This document shows, piece by piece, positions 1 to 10,509 of a stretch of 64,000 bases of DNA. The stretch's first letter is position 1; each line of letters begins with the position of its first letter. The notes beneath the pieces were generated by a model. The model had not been told where the DNA came from and made no database searches. It was given only the letters and a program-made list of their open reading frames with translations. Origin of the DNA: Brachycybe producta (taxonomy: Eukaryota; Arthropoda; Diplopoda; Playtdesmida; Andrognathidae); contig JAUPFP010000002.1 in the NCBI GenBank assembly GCA_036925085.1, forward strand, positions 13,114,100 to 13,178,099. The letters run 5' to 3'. A program made the position numbers and the translations under genes.

Positions 1-940
1 GAAATAACACTTTGACCAAAATGGACCCAACAGTAGGTCCTTGTTTACGACGCCCACCAAATTGTCTCGCTTTCCCTACATATACAACCATAAAGTATTT
101 CCTATTGACTCCCATTACCAGTACATTACTCTTAAGGAATCCACAGGAAGAAGAAGAAAAAACCAAAATAATAATAAGCGAAATGATCATCATTTTCAGT
201 AATTTTGTTTGCTTTTTATATAAAGTGACTGCCAGTTATTATTTTTATATATAAGTGGACCACCCCGCAGGAAAGAAAAGACAAAAATTATTTCATAATT
301 ACACCCTGTGAAGAAAACCGGAAGTTGTCACTTTGTACATTTGTTGATGTTCACTCCAATGGATACAAACAACAAAAATATAATATTTTCTTTTTCCTTA
401 TTATAATAAGTGGACATCAACTTATTAATTTCGAAGCCAACAATAAAAAAGAAATTGAAATGATTTTAGAAACTAGAGGAGTAAATGAATCACTTAAAGA
501 GGATCTTCATGTTAATATACTTTTATGCAAAATAAACTTTTATGGCAATTTAAAATTCTCCATATTTGTTTGTTTGAATTTTATTTACTTTTGGGCCAAT
601 CAACCAAATATAAACTTCGCCTTTTTAAGGGTTCGTTTCCATTCAAGACTCATGAGTCTGAGTGGAAACAATGTATTACAGTCCATTATCTTCCGTATCT
701 TTTTGAAAATTAATTAGTATACATATTTTTAGATGGGCTTCTTTTGGTATTCTATGTTAGAACTTCCATTTCCGCAAAATATTCTCAATTTACACTTGAA
801 TCCCTGAATAGTTAAACTTACCAGACAACGTCTTCTTCTTAGTATGTCTCATTGCAGCATGTTTATTCAATGAATAAATTAAATTAAATCACTGAAACTG
901 TAAATTTAAAAAGATTCCCTTTCATTTTAAAAATAATCAA
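1..940. other. Non-coding AT-rich DNA with one partial foldback arm
   Basis: I see no gene here. The open frames present are short and biased in composition. At about 447-545 there is a diverged left arm of the foldback family described at 19128, with ACTAGAGGAGTAAATGAATC followed by the CACTTAAAG and AAAATAAACTTTT blocks. No matching right arm follows, so it is a broken copy. Confidence 0.6.
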
Positions 941-944
941 ATTT

Positions 945-1080
945 TAGCTAAGTTGGTTTTGTCTCTGGATGAGAAGTTAGAGGTCCTAATTTCGACCCCT
1001 GCTTCGTTCAATTCCTGGCTGGGATGTTCATTTTCTTTATAAATGTGGGTTGTGTTCAGGCAGTGAGGGCTTCTAGTTGA
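945..1080 (+). repeat. tRNA-like SINE head
   Basis: TAGCTAAGTTGG at 945-956 fits the Pol III A box (TRGYNNARNNGG) exactly. TTCGACCCC at 991-999 resembles the B box about 45 bases further on. The segment between them does not fold into a clean tRNA, and non-tRNA sequence follows, so this looks like a tRNA-derived SINE head rather than a tRNA gene. The 3' limit is a guess. Confidence 0.45.
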
Positions 1081-1599
1081 TTAATATTCTGGGAAAACCT
1101 GAATTATGTGGCCTCCCTCCCCCCTCTTGAGTAACACATTACCACTAGATGGCAGTAAGCGTGATACATCTTGACAGCAAAATGCATTGCAACAACGCCA
1201 GATCTCCAATAAATGAAGTAAACAGTAGACTTGGAAAAATAAGCTTGCCGAAATTTTAGGCAAATTAAAAAAATGATGATGAACATCACTGGGATGTGTT
1301 TAATTCAAATGGATGACATGACAAAATGGAATCTCTTCCCCCTTTTGATGTGTTCTTAATTAGAGAATCCATGAAGTCCATTCCAACCCCCCACATAATC
1401 CCCCCTCGCCTTCATTGAATAGAGTGAAAACCAAATTAATTTTCACGTTTAACGCAAATCGATGAGGAGGAGGAATGTTTGAATCCACTTTTGATGGACA
1501 ACTCGATTCCTCACTCGGAATTTGTAAATACAGACAAACTCAGTTATAACGTCATTTAAGAAACCGAGTGCTTTTAACCGAGTCACATATTCGAGGTTA

Positions 1600-1790
1600 C
1601 CTATTTTTGACTCGCTTTTATTTAACTTGATAATTTGTTTGTTTGTTTGTCCAATGTGCCACCTTCTGAAATATTTGAAAATATAATCCCCACTCTTGCA
1701 CGGGGATTGAACCCATGAGTCCATGACCAACACTTGCCAATGGGCTCGAGAGCCCGAGACGCTAACCACTACACTATAACAACACAAGAC
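1600..1790 (-). repeat. tRNA-derived SINE on the minus strand
   Basis: Read on the minus strand, TAGTGTAGTGG (1776 down to 1766) matches an A box and GGTTCAATCCC (1713 down to 1703) matches a B box. The tRNA-like head is followed by a tail with a short AAAC repeat (GTTTGTTTGTTTG on the plus strand near 1636). The gap between the boxes is longer than in most tRNAs. A 112-codon open frame across this region is a by-product of the repeat. Confidence 0.5.
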
Positions 1791-1794
1791 GGGA

Positions 1795-2789
1795 TTATAT
1801 ATTTTTTTTGTTTTCCTACGTTTTTATAAAAGCGACGATTATTCACAAAAAAAAAACATGTTTTTTTGTTTTATTTTCTTGTTCGTTATTTTTTTTAATA
1901 TGCGTCCGATTTCCGTAGACGATTAATTTTGGGGAAATTCTTCTCAAAGAACTGTAAAGCAAGTTTTAATCTTGCATTCCAAATTGTATGGAACTCGTTA
2001 ACTCCAATAACTGAAATTTACGACTAACTTCACATGTTTTTGGCCGTTTTCAACAAAAACAGCAAAGAAATGTTCTTGTTATAATGTAGCTGAAGTAGAG
2101 TGACGTTATAACCGAGGTCGCTATAATTGAGTTTAATTGTTCAGTTGTGCAGCTTCTTAAAATTTGAGGTGCTAAATCCGTGCCAGCCACTGTTTGTTAT
2201 ATAACTATAGGTGGTCTTAATGATCTTAGTGTTATGGGAGGTCATCACCACCATTATTATTATGTAAATCGTGCTAAGACCAGAATCCCTTGCTCAAAAC
2301 TCTCTGACTCTCCCCAGTTTTGATCCAAATCTGCTTTTTGTATTGATCTGTTTTTTTTTTTTGGTTGTGGTCATTGTTGTTGTTGTTGTTGTTACTTTTT
2401 GTATTTGAAAGATAGGTGTAATTATAACTGATGCACAAACCATGTCAAACAAAAATCACTGTCAAAATGCCGCCAAAAACCCTCTCTCAAATATCTCTCT
2501 TTTACTCTCAACTCTCATCACAGAATTAAGATCGAACTTCAGATATCTATTCGAACTCAAAAGAGAAATTAAAGAGAAATTTTTATGAGAGAAAGAGAGA
2601 AAAAAATGACAACGGATAATAAGTGATGGAAAAGCTCACATTATTAATTCATATATTATATGTACAAGAAGTACAAGAATGACAAGAAAAAAAACTAGAA
2701 ATTCAATATTGCAAAGAATGAAAAAAATACAGCCACCCACACACAACTAAGTTGATCAAAGAGAGATTTAATTAAAACTTTCTAACTAT
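1795..2789. other. Non-coding, low-complexity DNA
   Basis: No gene seen. The stretch holds homopolymer runs, a short GTT microsatellite near 2373-2392 and AT-rich unique sequence. Confidence 0.5.
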
Positions 2790-3003
2790 CAGAGGGAGAG
2801 AGAGAGAGAGCGAAAGAGAGAGAGAAAGAGAGATAGATAGAAAGAGAGAGAGAGAAAGAGAGATAGATAGAAAGAGAGAGAGAGAAAGAGATAGAAAGAG
2901 AGAGAGAGAAAGAGATAGAAAGAGAGAGAGAAAGAGATAGAAAGAGAGAGAGAGAAAGAGAGAGAAAGAGAGGGAGAGAAAGAGAGAGGGGGAGAGAGAG
3001 AAA
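2790..3003. repeat. GA-rich microsatellite (GAGA/GATA mix)
   Basis: About 210 bases built almost only of GA dinucleotides, interrupted at near-regular steps by GATAGAAAG and GAAAG variants. The minus-strand open frame across it encodes only Ser/Leu/Phe repeats and is not a gene. Confidence 0.9.
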
Positions 3004-3614
3004 TTCTTCCCTTTTTAGCTCCACTTAACCCTTAAGTGACAAATATATTTATCTTCATCTTATTTTCAACCGTTTGACATTTTAATCATTTGAATCTTAT
3101 TGGTCGTCTGGTTGTTCTCTTTTACCAAAAATGTAAAGACACGGTGGCGCTGAACAAGCGCCAAACTGAATAAAAGCCAAACATTTGGTGTTTATCAATT
3201 TTAGTGTTTGTTAAAATTGGCGCTTAATCAGTCGTCCGCCTCAGAATTAGACAGATAGTATATACCTGCCTCATCCTAAGAAGAAGCGTGTGACGTCATA
3301 CGGATTGAAATATTAACTGAAATTTTGTTATTTTGTCTAATAAAAAAATGGATAATAATAAAAGAATGCAAAAATCCTTTTGTTTAAATTGTTAAAAAAA
3401 AAAAAGTTTGATATCTCTTTTTATCAAACAAAATGACGCAATCCTCAATTTTTCTTCAACCCATATGACGTCACAAGCTTCTTCGTAGGATGAGGTAGGT
3501 ATAATTTAGTAGGTTTAATTTTTAAAAATGTTCTAATTTGTACGTCATTTAATAAAATACAAATAAATATTTAAAAATTAGGATAATTTATGAGTTCAGA
3601 TAATTTCAGATTAT

Positions 3615-3915
3615 TCCTAACGTCTTTCAGAAGAGCAAAATTAAAAGAAATTAGAAAGTATTTTAGAAGCTAGAAGGGTTACTCAACCACTTAAAGAGGG
3701 TATATTCTCATGTTTTTTTATATCTTTCAAAATAAACTTTTCACAGAGTGATCATCCTACTTCAAAGTTTGTCATTTTGAAAGATATCAACCTGAAAATG
3801 CCTTTAAACTTTAAACTACCTTTCTAGTTTCTAAAACACTTTTAAAATGTTTCTTTATTTTACAAATATGAAAGACAGAAATAACCATTGTAGTTCGAGG
3901 AACTCCGTTTAAAAC
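3615..3915. repeat. Foldback family A, full copy
   Basis: The left arm runs from TTTCAGAAGAGCAAAAT through GCTAGAAGGGTTACTCAACC. The right arm is its near reverse complement, ending in CTTTCTAGTTTCTAAAACAC and a downstream AGTTCGAGG block. The centre carries the facing AAAATAAACTTTT and AAAGATATCAACCTG blocks typical of the family. No transposase is encoded. Confidence 0.75.
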
Positions 3916-4520
3916 CAGCATAATAAGACTGCGATACAAAAAAAAAACCTTACTAAACGAAAAAAAAAAGCCAATTTGCATCCAAATTAACCGATTTTTC
4001 GTAAAAAAAAATCTTATACAAAAGAAGAAAAAACCCTCGAAATATTAAAAAAAAATCGATCGAATATTCCAAAAAAACAACAATTTAACGAGAAAAAGAG
4101 AAAAACGACTAAAATTGAAATTTTGAATAAAAGAGTTTTTTTCAGTAAAAAACTTCAAAGATGTTTGAAAACAAAAGAAGAAAAATCGTCTTATTTGTTC
4201 TTATTCCAATAATCGATTTTTATTTCCAATTCGAAGCACTGAAAAAACCGATTTTTCGTTCCAATTCAAAAAGAAGAAACTTGTGTGTGCATTATATGCC
4301 CATATTGTAGAATATAAAACAGGAAGAGGGAAAGGATAAATACTAGAATCCCCCTCCTCTTTTCATCGATCAATCATAGAACCATTCATCAATAACTAAA
4401 TATAACACACTTCATATTAATATCTTTAAAAAAAAAAAGGATAATAAGTAAAATAGAAAGTTCACTTTTGAAAATTGTAACAAAAAAAAGTGAAGACATG
4501 ACTTTGCATGAAATTAACCC

Positions 4521-4551
<31 letters not shown>

Positions 4552-5148
4552 ACAACCCCTTCTCTTTCTTAAGAAAGTCCCCCTCCTCCCTTTCAATTCT
4601 CTTCATTAAAAAGTGGAGGCTCGATTACACAATCCCCCCCCCTCGAGCCCTATTCCCTCCCCAATCCCTCTTTTATTTTAATCCTCCACCTCTTTATTAT
4701 AATGCTTAGATCGGCGTATTTTTTATTCATCAAATCAATGCACAGAATAAGAAGAACAAAAAAAATCTGCAAAGATCAGCAACAAAATACAAGAATATAA
4801 AACACAAGAGGAGCCCTTGGGATTCAAGGGGGGGGGGGAGGGAAAACCCCCTCTCAGGCTCCTTTAGTTGCACCATAGGTCATATAGGTACACAGGTCAG
4901 GTTGTATTTGTATTTCAATTTAAATTATTGTCCCTGTTGACTGACTCTTGGATAATTCCGGAACAAATACAACGTTCTTTTTTTTTATAAAGGCAGGCAG
5001 GAGTGTTTTTAGGGACGTGCAAACCCTCCCCTCTGAAACCTACTCTCACTTGAACCCTCTCAACACAGGGTTGCAATATAGAAAAAACCTTGTTTTATTG
5101 ATTACTAGGGCTTCGGATTTTTATGCATATCAAGCACTCACTCTCAAT
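3916..5148. other. Non-coding DNA with homopolymer runs
   Basis: No gene seen. Poly-A-rich sequence is followed by C-rich and G-rich runs. A C homopolymer running into a CA microsatellite sits at 4518-4553. Near 5108-5150 and 5390-5405 are the split halves of an element that starts AGGGCTTCGGATTTTTATGC, the same outer arm as the repeats at 28362 and 36247. Confidence 0.55.
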
Positions 5149-5153
5149 ACTAG

Positions 5154-5379
5154 CGTTTGAGCAGTCTAACTTGGTGTGAGCATGCGCATTACCGTCGATT
5201 GTTTTACATAGGAAAGTGATTGCATATTAACGTTAGCAGCTCCATCTATTGATTGACTTTACAGTAAACTGCGTACATTAAACAATAGATGGCGCTGCTA
5301 ACGTTAATATGCAATCAATTTCCTATGTAAAACGATAGACGACAACGCGCATGCTCACACCAAGTTAGACTGCTCAAAC
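5154..5379. repeat. 226-bp foldback element with ACTAG flanks
   Basis: The arms GTTTGAGCAGTCTAACTTGG (from 5155) and CCAAGTTAGACTGCTCAAAC (ending 5379) are exact reverse complements. Pairing continues with a few mismatches for roughly 100 bases per side. Both sides are flanked by ACTAG (5149-5153 and 5380-5384), a plausible 5-bp target duplication. It interrupts another repeat, whose halves lie just outside. Confidence 0.8.
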
Positions 5380-5439
5380 ACTAGTCTCTCAATCTGTGGC
5401 CCACGTGTCAATAAAGATCTTAAAGCACATCAAAGTGAT

Positions 5440-5745
5440 CAAATGCCTAGTACACACAGCTGATAATTTAAATGCATTTAAATAATCAACGTGTTCTACA
5501 GAGCCCTGTGAAGGACAAACAAACAATATGTCGAATTCAATTTATTCAGTTAATAATCTGAAAATATTGAGATTAATACTTAAATATAAAATATTGATTT
5601 AGTATTTCAATTTAAAATATTAATAATAAAGTCAGTTTTTATTTGGTTTTCATGTCCTTAACTGGATTCCGTATAATTCACCTAAACACATTTAATTTGA
5701 ATTCATTTAACTCATGGTGTGTACAAGGTATTAAGGCTTGAACGC
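5440..5745. repeat. Foldback family D, diverged copy
   Basis: Starts with CCTAGTACACACAGCTGATA and ends near CATGGTGTGTACAAGG. The left arm is closely similar to the left arm of the copy at 28723, including TTTAAATGCATTTAAATAAT and ACAGAGCCCTGTGAAGG. The right arm here is shortened. Confidence 0.65.
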
Positions 5746-7304
5746 ACCCAATGGTTCACACTTATCATTGTGAAACGGGGATTTGAAGCGCCTCCTCGTT
5801 GCAAGTACGTGCGAGCGGCGCGCCCCTAGTTGAGTGTGGCTGATGGGATGAGGTTTCATTCCAAATTGAGACCAATATTTTATTTTTTTTTAGGTATTTT
5901 GGATCTTTCTAAATTGAACAATTACCTGAATGTAAATGACCATTTTCTTCAATAAAAGTAAAAGTTAAAAAAATATGCTAAACTTGAAGCTATTTATCAA
6001 TTTGCAAAGTTCACAATGCTCTAATTAAAATAAATTGGTTCAAAATGGCTTTTCTTTCTTCCCTTCCTTTTGTTGTTGGCTAACTACATTTTATAATTAA
6101 CCCCTCTGAGGAGGAGGAGGAGGATCTCTAAATTACGAACCAAAATCGAAATTTACAACTTAATTTCCACACTTTTCCAGTGTTTTGGCCTCACACTTCA
6201 TCTAATATTTATTTATTCCAATGGGTGTTCAGGTTGTTCTCCTTCACTGATGGGTCTTTTTCTTTCTGTTCAAAACTAGAAACAACTTTTTTTTCTTTCT
6301 TAAAATTGTTCCATACATAATATATGCATAATAATGTGTATTATTATTTGAAAATTAATTATGGATTCGTGATTTACATAAAACTATAAAGTATTATTAT
6401 ATTTAGTTCATAAAAAAAACTTTAATCCGGAAGTTAAAAAATTCAATCATTAAATTGCTATAGAGCTGAAAAAGAATACAAAATTGCAGGGTGTTTTTGC
6501 AAAAATCAATCTACTCTAATCTTGTCTTATTAATTTCTACCAAAGAAAGCAAATCTAAGCTGGTCAGAATACATTAAGACTTTTCAGAAAATATAACCGA
6601 TTATCCGGATATCCTGAAAAACAAGCCTACATGCTAATAATTTCCATAGACCCCGACTTGTTCGTTTCGAATCGCTTATGGAAATTAGCATGTAGGCTAT
6701 TTTCAAAATAGAAAGAATCCTAACTACGTTTTTCAAATCTATCAGTGGGATTCACAGTGTATTTGAGTGCTTATTACACTTTAAATTACGTTTCAAACAT
6801 AACTGTGTACGAAATGAACTTATGTAAACGAAACCAAAACACACCATGTTAAACGGTTATACTAGATATTGCATCATACCTGATAAATTTCTTCATGTCA
6901 ATAAATACCCTTCTTTTTAAGTATAAACACAATAACACGGTTAAATAACAGTCCAATTGAATAGCTTAGAACAGCAGATTTTTAAGTGTCGACTTAACAA
7001 CAATAATCACAGTATATTCTGAAGAAAAAAAACATTAATGAACTTTCTAAACACACTATTTATACAAGAAAATGTCTAATTAGTAATTACTAATTCAAAA
7101 ACAAAAGTAGACTCATTAAAAAAAAAAACAGATCTACATCTGATTTTTTTTAGTTCTTCGATTTTTTGTATTTTGATAAGACTTCAAATAAAAAAAAGAT
7201 AATAATAATAATCATTATTTTCATTCTCTCCATTATATATTTATTTTATTAATGTATATCAAAATATACGCAAGGGAAATAATCTCTTGAAATATGTCAA
7301 CCAT
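5746..7304. other. Non-coding DNA
   Basis: No gene seen. It is AT-rich throughout apart from a short GC-rich patch near 5785-5830. A small foldback at 6615-6705 is listed separately. Confidence 0.5.
6615..6705. repeat. 91-bp hairpin element
   Basis: GCCTACATGCTAAT in the left arm (from 6625) and ATTAGCATGTAGGC in the right arm are exact reverse complements. Flanking bases also pair (TGAAAA with TTTTCA, TTTCCATA with TATGGAAA). The loop is about 30 bases and unrelated to the other families here. Confidence 0.65.
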
Positions 7305-7580
7305 GGAGAAATTAGAAAGTGCTTTACAAACTAGAAGGGTAGCTGAAATAATGTTGAAATTCTTCAAAATAAGCTGTTTATGCGATTTTGAAAATGATCC
7401 AACTTTTAGCCGACAATATTTTTTTTTAAAATTATTGTCTAATTAAAAAGTTTATTTTGAAAGATATCAACATGTAAGTACTCTCTTTAAGTGACTGAGC
7501 TACTCTTCTAGTTTTTATAAAACACTTCCTAGTTTTTCTAAATGTTGCTCCTTCTGAAAAACAAAATAATTCCAAAGTTC
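7305..7580. repeat. Foldback family A copy
   Basis: The left arm contains CAAACTAGAAGGGTAGCTGA and the right arm GACTGAGCTACTCTTCTAG with TAAAACACTT beyond. The centre keeps ACTTTTAGCCGACAATATTT, the family's non-palindromic loop. Confidence 0.7.
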
Positions 7581-8278
7581 CAATACATCAAAGTCTTTTC
7601 TAGAGAAGAACAGCGCCATCTACGTGGCTCGCGACGGAGAAAAGGGGGCAATGGCCCCCCTCTTTCAAATTGAACCCGTAATGGACCAGAAAAAAGTGTC
7701 GACTACTTTGAAAATTTGTAATATTCTTAACCCTTGGTGTTTCACACATTTTCCAAACAAAATAGCTGAAAATGTCAAGAATTCTTGATCCTAAATGTAA
7801 TTTATATTGAATGAATGGGTCCGAGAGAAAAAAAAAAAAAAAGAGTGCCCTGAATTTTAATAGAAGAAACCACTTCCTATATATATTATAATATTATATT
7901 GAGACGTTTGGGCCCGCCGCTTATTTTCGCTATGTAGCGTTTTTCGTTTTGGGGTTTTTTTTAACGTCACCCTGTACTTTATTTAGCTTCTGGGCCACTC
8001 GGTACTTTTGGTACCGAGTGACCCAGATATCATATGGTTAGAGATTACAATCTGACCTTTTCGTTCCCCCTCATTTTTACTTCCACATGAGTGGAGTTAT
8101 TCGTTTTTAATTCGATTTTGTTTTGATTTCTTCTGTTGTCACCTATGTGTGACAACAGGAGATGAATCATGGTTTTGGACAAATGGATCAATCTTTTGAT
8201 TGGTCCATTTGGTCCAAAATATTGTTTTAACCAATGATCAAATTGTGCCCTGAGAATCCGACTTGTGGATTCTCAGGG

Positions 8279-8287
8279 TATATAAAG
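8279..8287 (+). promoter_or_regulatory. LTR TATA box
   Basis: TATATAAAG lies 380 bases into the LTR. Transcription would start near 8310, placing the AATAAA signal about 140 bases downstream, inside or just after R. The identical box in the 3' LTR is at 17728-17736. Confidence 0.7.
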
Positions 8288-8445
8288 AGTTACATTTGTA
8301 ATGTCAAAAAAAACGCTTTTTAAACTTCTGATTTATATACCGAACCTATGGCCGATTTTGGCCCGGTTCTTTTCTTTTTAATATTTTTCTAAGTGCTATT
8401 TTTATGTGTGTGCAAAACCAGTTCGCCGACTTTGTTTATCTTGGA

Positions 8446-8451
8446 AATAAA
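8446..8451 (+). terminator. LTR polyadenylation signal
   Basis: AATAAA in the right place for an LTR, after the TATA box and start region. The copy that would serve the full-length transcript is at 17895-17900 in the 3' LTR. Confidence 0.6.
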
Positions 8452-8850
8452 CAGATTCTTATATTTAAACACAATCTGTGGTGTTAATTATTCAATATTT
8501 GAATCTGCGATTGTGAATTCATCATTTTGCAGGTCTTCACCTATTTTGGATACATCAAGAAGGTCCAAACAGGTGCAAACCTGCAACGCATAAGTGAGTA
8601 TATTTTTACACGATTCTTAGGGCAGATTTACGGACGAAAGTCCGAGAGATACAGAGATTAAAGATCCTCAAGACTGTGAAGTCTTTTGCCAGAGACTAGT
8701 GAGGACATAAAATAGACGTTATATTGGTCTAGTCCTCCCGGGCCAGTAGAATTAGTGGCCTAGCCAACCACTATCAATACGAGTGTAAACTCGCTCGTAT
8801 TAACCAAAAAGAGCAGATTCTACTAGCGGAAAAAGGTCCGTCACAATATA

Positions 8851-8866
8851 TGGTGGAGGTGCGGGG
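8851..8866 (+). other. Putative primer-binding site
   Basis: TGGTGGAGGTGCGGGG starts with the TGG expected to pair with a tRNA 3' CCA end, 5 bases after the LTR. The implied tRNA end is CCCCGCACCTCCACCA. I could not match this to a tRNA that I know, so the primer is unnamed. Confidence 0.5.
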
Positions 8867-9018
8867 TAGTTTATAAAACTTGCTACCTCGTTTTGCCCTA
8901 AGAAACGTGTTGAAAAACACGAGAGTTATCGTAATTCAATTGTGCAAACAATTTTGAAACCAAACAAAATTTTTTCGAAACATTTTTACGTTTTTGTTGA
9001 CACAAATTACGATACATA

Positions 9019-10509
9019 ATGATGAATACCAACGGAATAACCGCAAGGTTCTCCCAGCAACTCCAATACAGACGCCGACGTGAACAGCTCGTAAAGGAAC
9101 GAGCGAAAGCTCGGGAAACACGCCGTGTTGCCCGCGAAACACGAAAGCAGGAGAAAGAAGACAAGCTGAGGGCCCTTGCGTCAGAGAAGCGACTCCAGGA
9201 GGAAGAACAGCGTGCTGAAGACGAAGAACGACAAGCCGACACCCGACTCAAGACTGAAGCATCCTCTGAGGCCTCTCGACGAAGCAACGAGCAGAAGATG
9301 GTCGACCGGTTTGCCGAACTGATGAAAGACGCTACTCCTGAAAGTCGAGAAGAATTGGTAAGACGGTTATGTGGAGAATCGACTCCACGCCGCTTTGAAC
9401 ACACACATGAGAGAAATCTCAGAAACAGAAGCAAATCACCGACAGAATCCGGGCGAAAGCTCAGGCCTGAAGCTCCTGAATGGACTCCAAACCTGGGACC
9501 TACGCCGTATTCTGAAAAGAATTCGCTACATCCACTCCAGGGTTTTCCGAAGTATACTGGATCTGAAAACATCCTTCTATATATTGAAGAGTTCGAAGAT
9601 ATTGCGATTGCGCACCAGTGGAACTCCCTGCAGCGATGCAGCCACTTTACTGGTCTCCTTCGAAAACGAGCGATCAAATGGCTTGCTCGTTTCCGCTTGG
9701 AATATGGCGAGATCAATTGGATCATGATGAGGAATGGAATAATTAATGAATTCCTATTGCCAGACCAGAAAGTAAGGATGAAGAACGAGCTGTCCGCAAG
9801 GACTCAGAAGGACAACGAAACCTTCAAAGTCTATGCGGAGGAGTATGCAGAGATGTATCGAAGGATACATCCCAATGATGACGACTCTTTGTTGATCTCC
9901 AGCCTGAGGAAGAGCCTGCTACCATCTCTCAAACAGTATCTATTTGGGGCACCTAAAGACAATTTATATGACTTTGTTAAATTTGCAACCCAAACAGAGG
10001 GAGAACTAATAGAGGAGAAGATGCTAGTGTACAGGACGTCTACTGGTAACCAACCGGCCCAGCAGCAGAAGCCTCAGCAGCAGAAGCAACAACAACAGCA
10101 ACAACAAAGGAAGCAGACGTGGACTCCTAAGAATCCGGCCACGTCTGAAAAGACGCAGGATTCACAACCAAATCGAGATGGTGGATCGAGACCCCAGCAG
10201 AGAAGGAAGACTACTGGGCCACTCATCTGTTACCAATGTCAGGAGCCTGGACATCGAGCGTTCCAGTGCCCCAACGAACCGAAACCGAAGAAGGAGGAGA
10301 ACAAGACGACTCCACCAACTCCAGTCAGTAGAGTTGATGAACCGTCGGAAACGACGGCGCCGAAAGTTATCCGCGCCGACGAAATCCATGTTCTACCCAA
10401 TGGAATGAAGATGGTGCCTGTCCTAATAAATAATCGAACGCATTATTTCCATTTTGACAACCATCTGACAGCTTTAAACTACCAAGGGCGCCACTCGCAC
10501 CCACAGTAG
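9019..10509 (+). CDS. gag: Retrotransposon Gag polyprotein
   Basis: 496 residues forming the structural particle protein. Residues 15-100 are extremely rich in Arg, Lys and Glu and should form a coiled coil. Residues 150-335 resemble the retrotransposon Gag core (PF03732-like), with the stretch FPKYTGSENILLYIEEFE followed by helices. A Gln-rich linker follows (about 347-372). One CCHC zinc knuckle, CYQCQEPGHRAFQC, lies near residue 410 and would bind RNA. Two Met codons open the frame; the first is used here. The ORF ends TAG at 10507, inside the frameshift stem region, so termination makes Gag and frameshifting makes Gag-Pol. Lys- and Gln-rich composition is normal for the family. A long antisense ORF over the 5' half is a shadow. 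Confidence 0.93.
   Translation: MMNTNGITARFSQQLQYRRRREQLVKERAKARETRRVARETRKQEKEDKLRALASEKRLQEEEQRAEDEERQADTRLKTEASSEASRRSNEQKMVDRFAELMKDATPESREELVRRLCGESTPRRFEHTHERNLRNRSKSPTESGRKLRPEAPEWTPNLGPTPYSEKNSLHPLQGFPKYTGSENILLYIEEFEDIAIAHQWNSLQRCSHFTGLLRKRAIKWLARFRLEYGEINWIMMRNGIINEFLLPDQKVRMKNELSARTQKDNETFKVYAEEYAEMYRRIHPNDDDSLLISSLRKSLLPSLKQYLFGAPKDNLYDFVKFATQTEGELIEEKMLVYRTSTGNQPAQQQKPQQQKQQQQQQQRKQTWTPKNPATSEKTQDSQPNRDGGSRPQQRRKTTGPLICYQCQEPGHRAFQCPNEPKPKKEENKTTPPTPVSRVDEPSETTAPKVIRADEIHVLPNGMKMVPVLINNRTHYFHFDNHLTALNYQGRHSHPQ

Larger units (their letters stand above)
7900..8845 (+). repeat. 5' long terminal repeat
   Basis: Begins TGAGACG and ends CGTCACA. U3 contains four strong hairpins (7991-8025, 8133-8158, 8173-8219, 8248-8278), the last ending exactly where the TATA box starts. 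The polyadenylation signal is at 8446-8451. U5 has a further hairpin near 8777-8802. The inner boundary is uncertain by a few bases because both LTRs are followed by ATATAT. Confidence 0.9.

Noticed and set aside
325..717. 130-codon plus-strand frame
   Set aside because: Phe/Ile/Asn-rich and overlaps a family A foldback arm; the frame appears fortuitous.
2782..3024. 80-codon Ser/Leu protein on the minus strand
   Set aside because: Translation of the GA microsatellite.
8898..9725. 275-codon minus-strand open frame over gag
   Set aside because: Complement of the Arg/Glu-rich gag coding strand; Ser/Arg/Cys-biased, no domain, no separate promoter seen.
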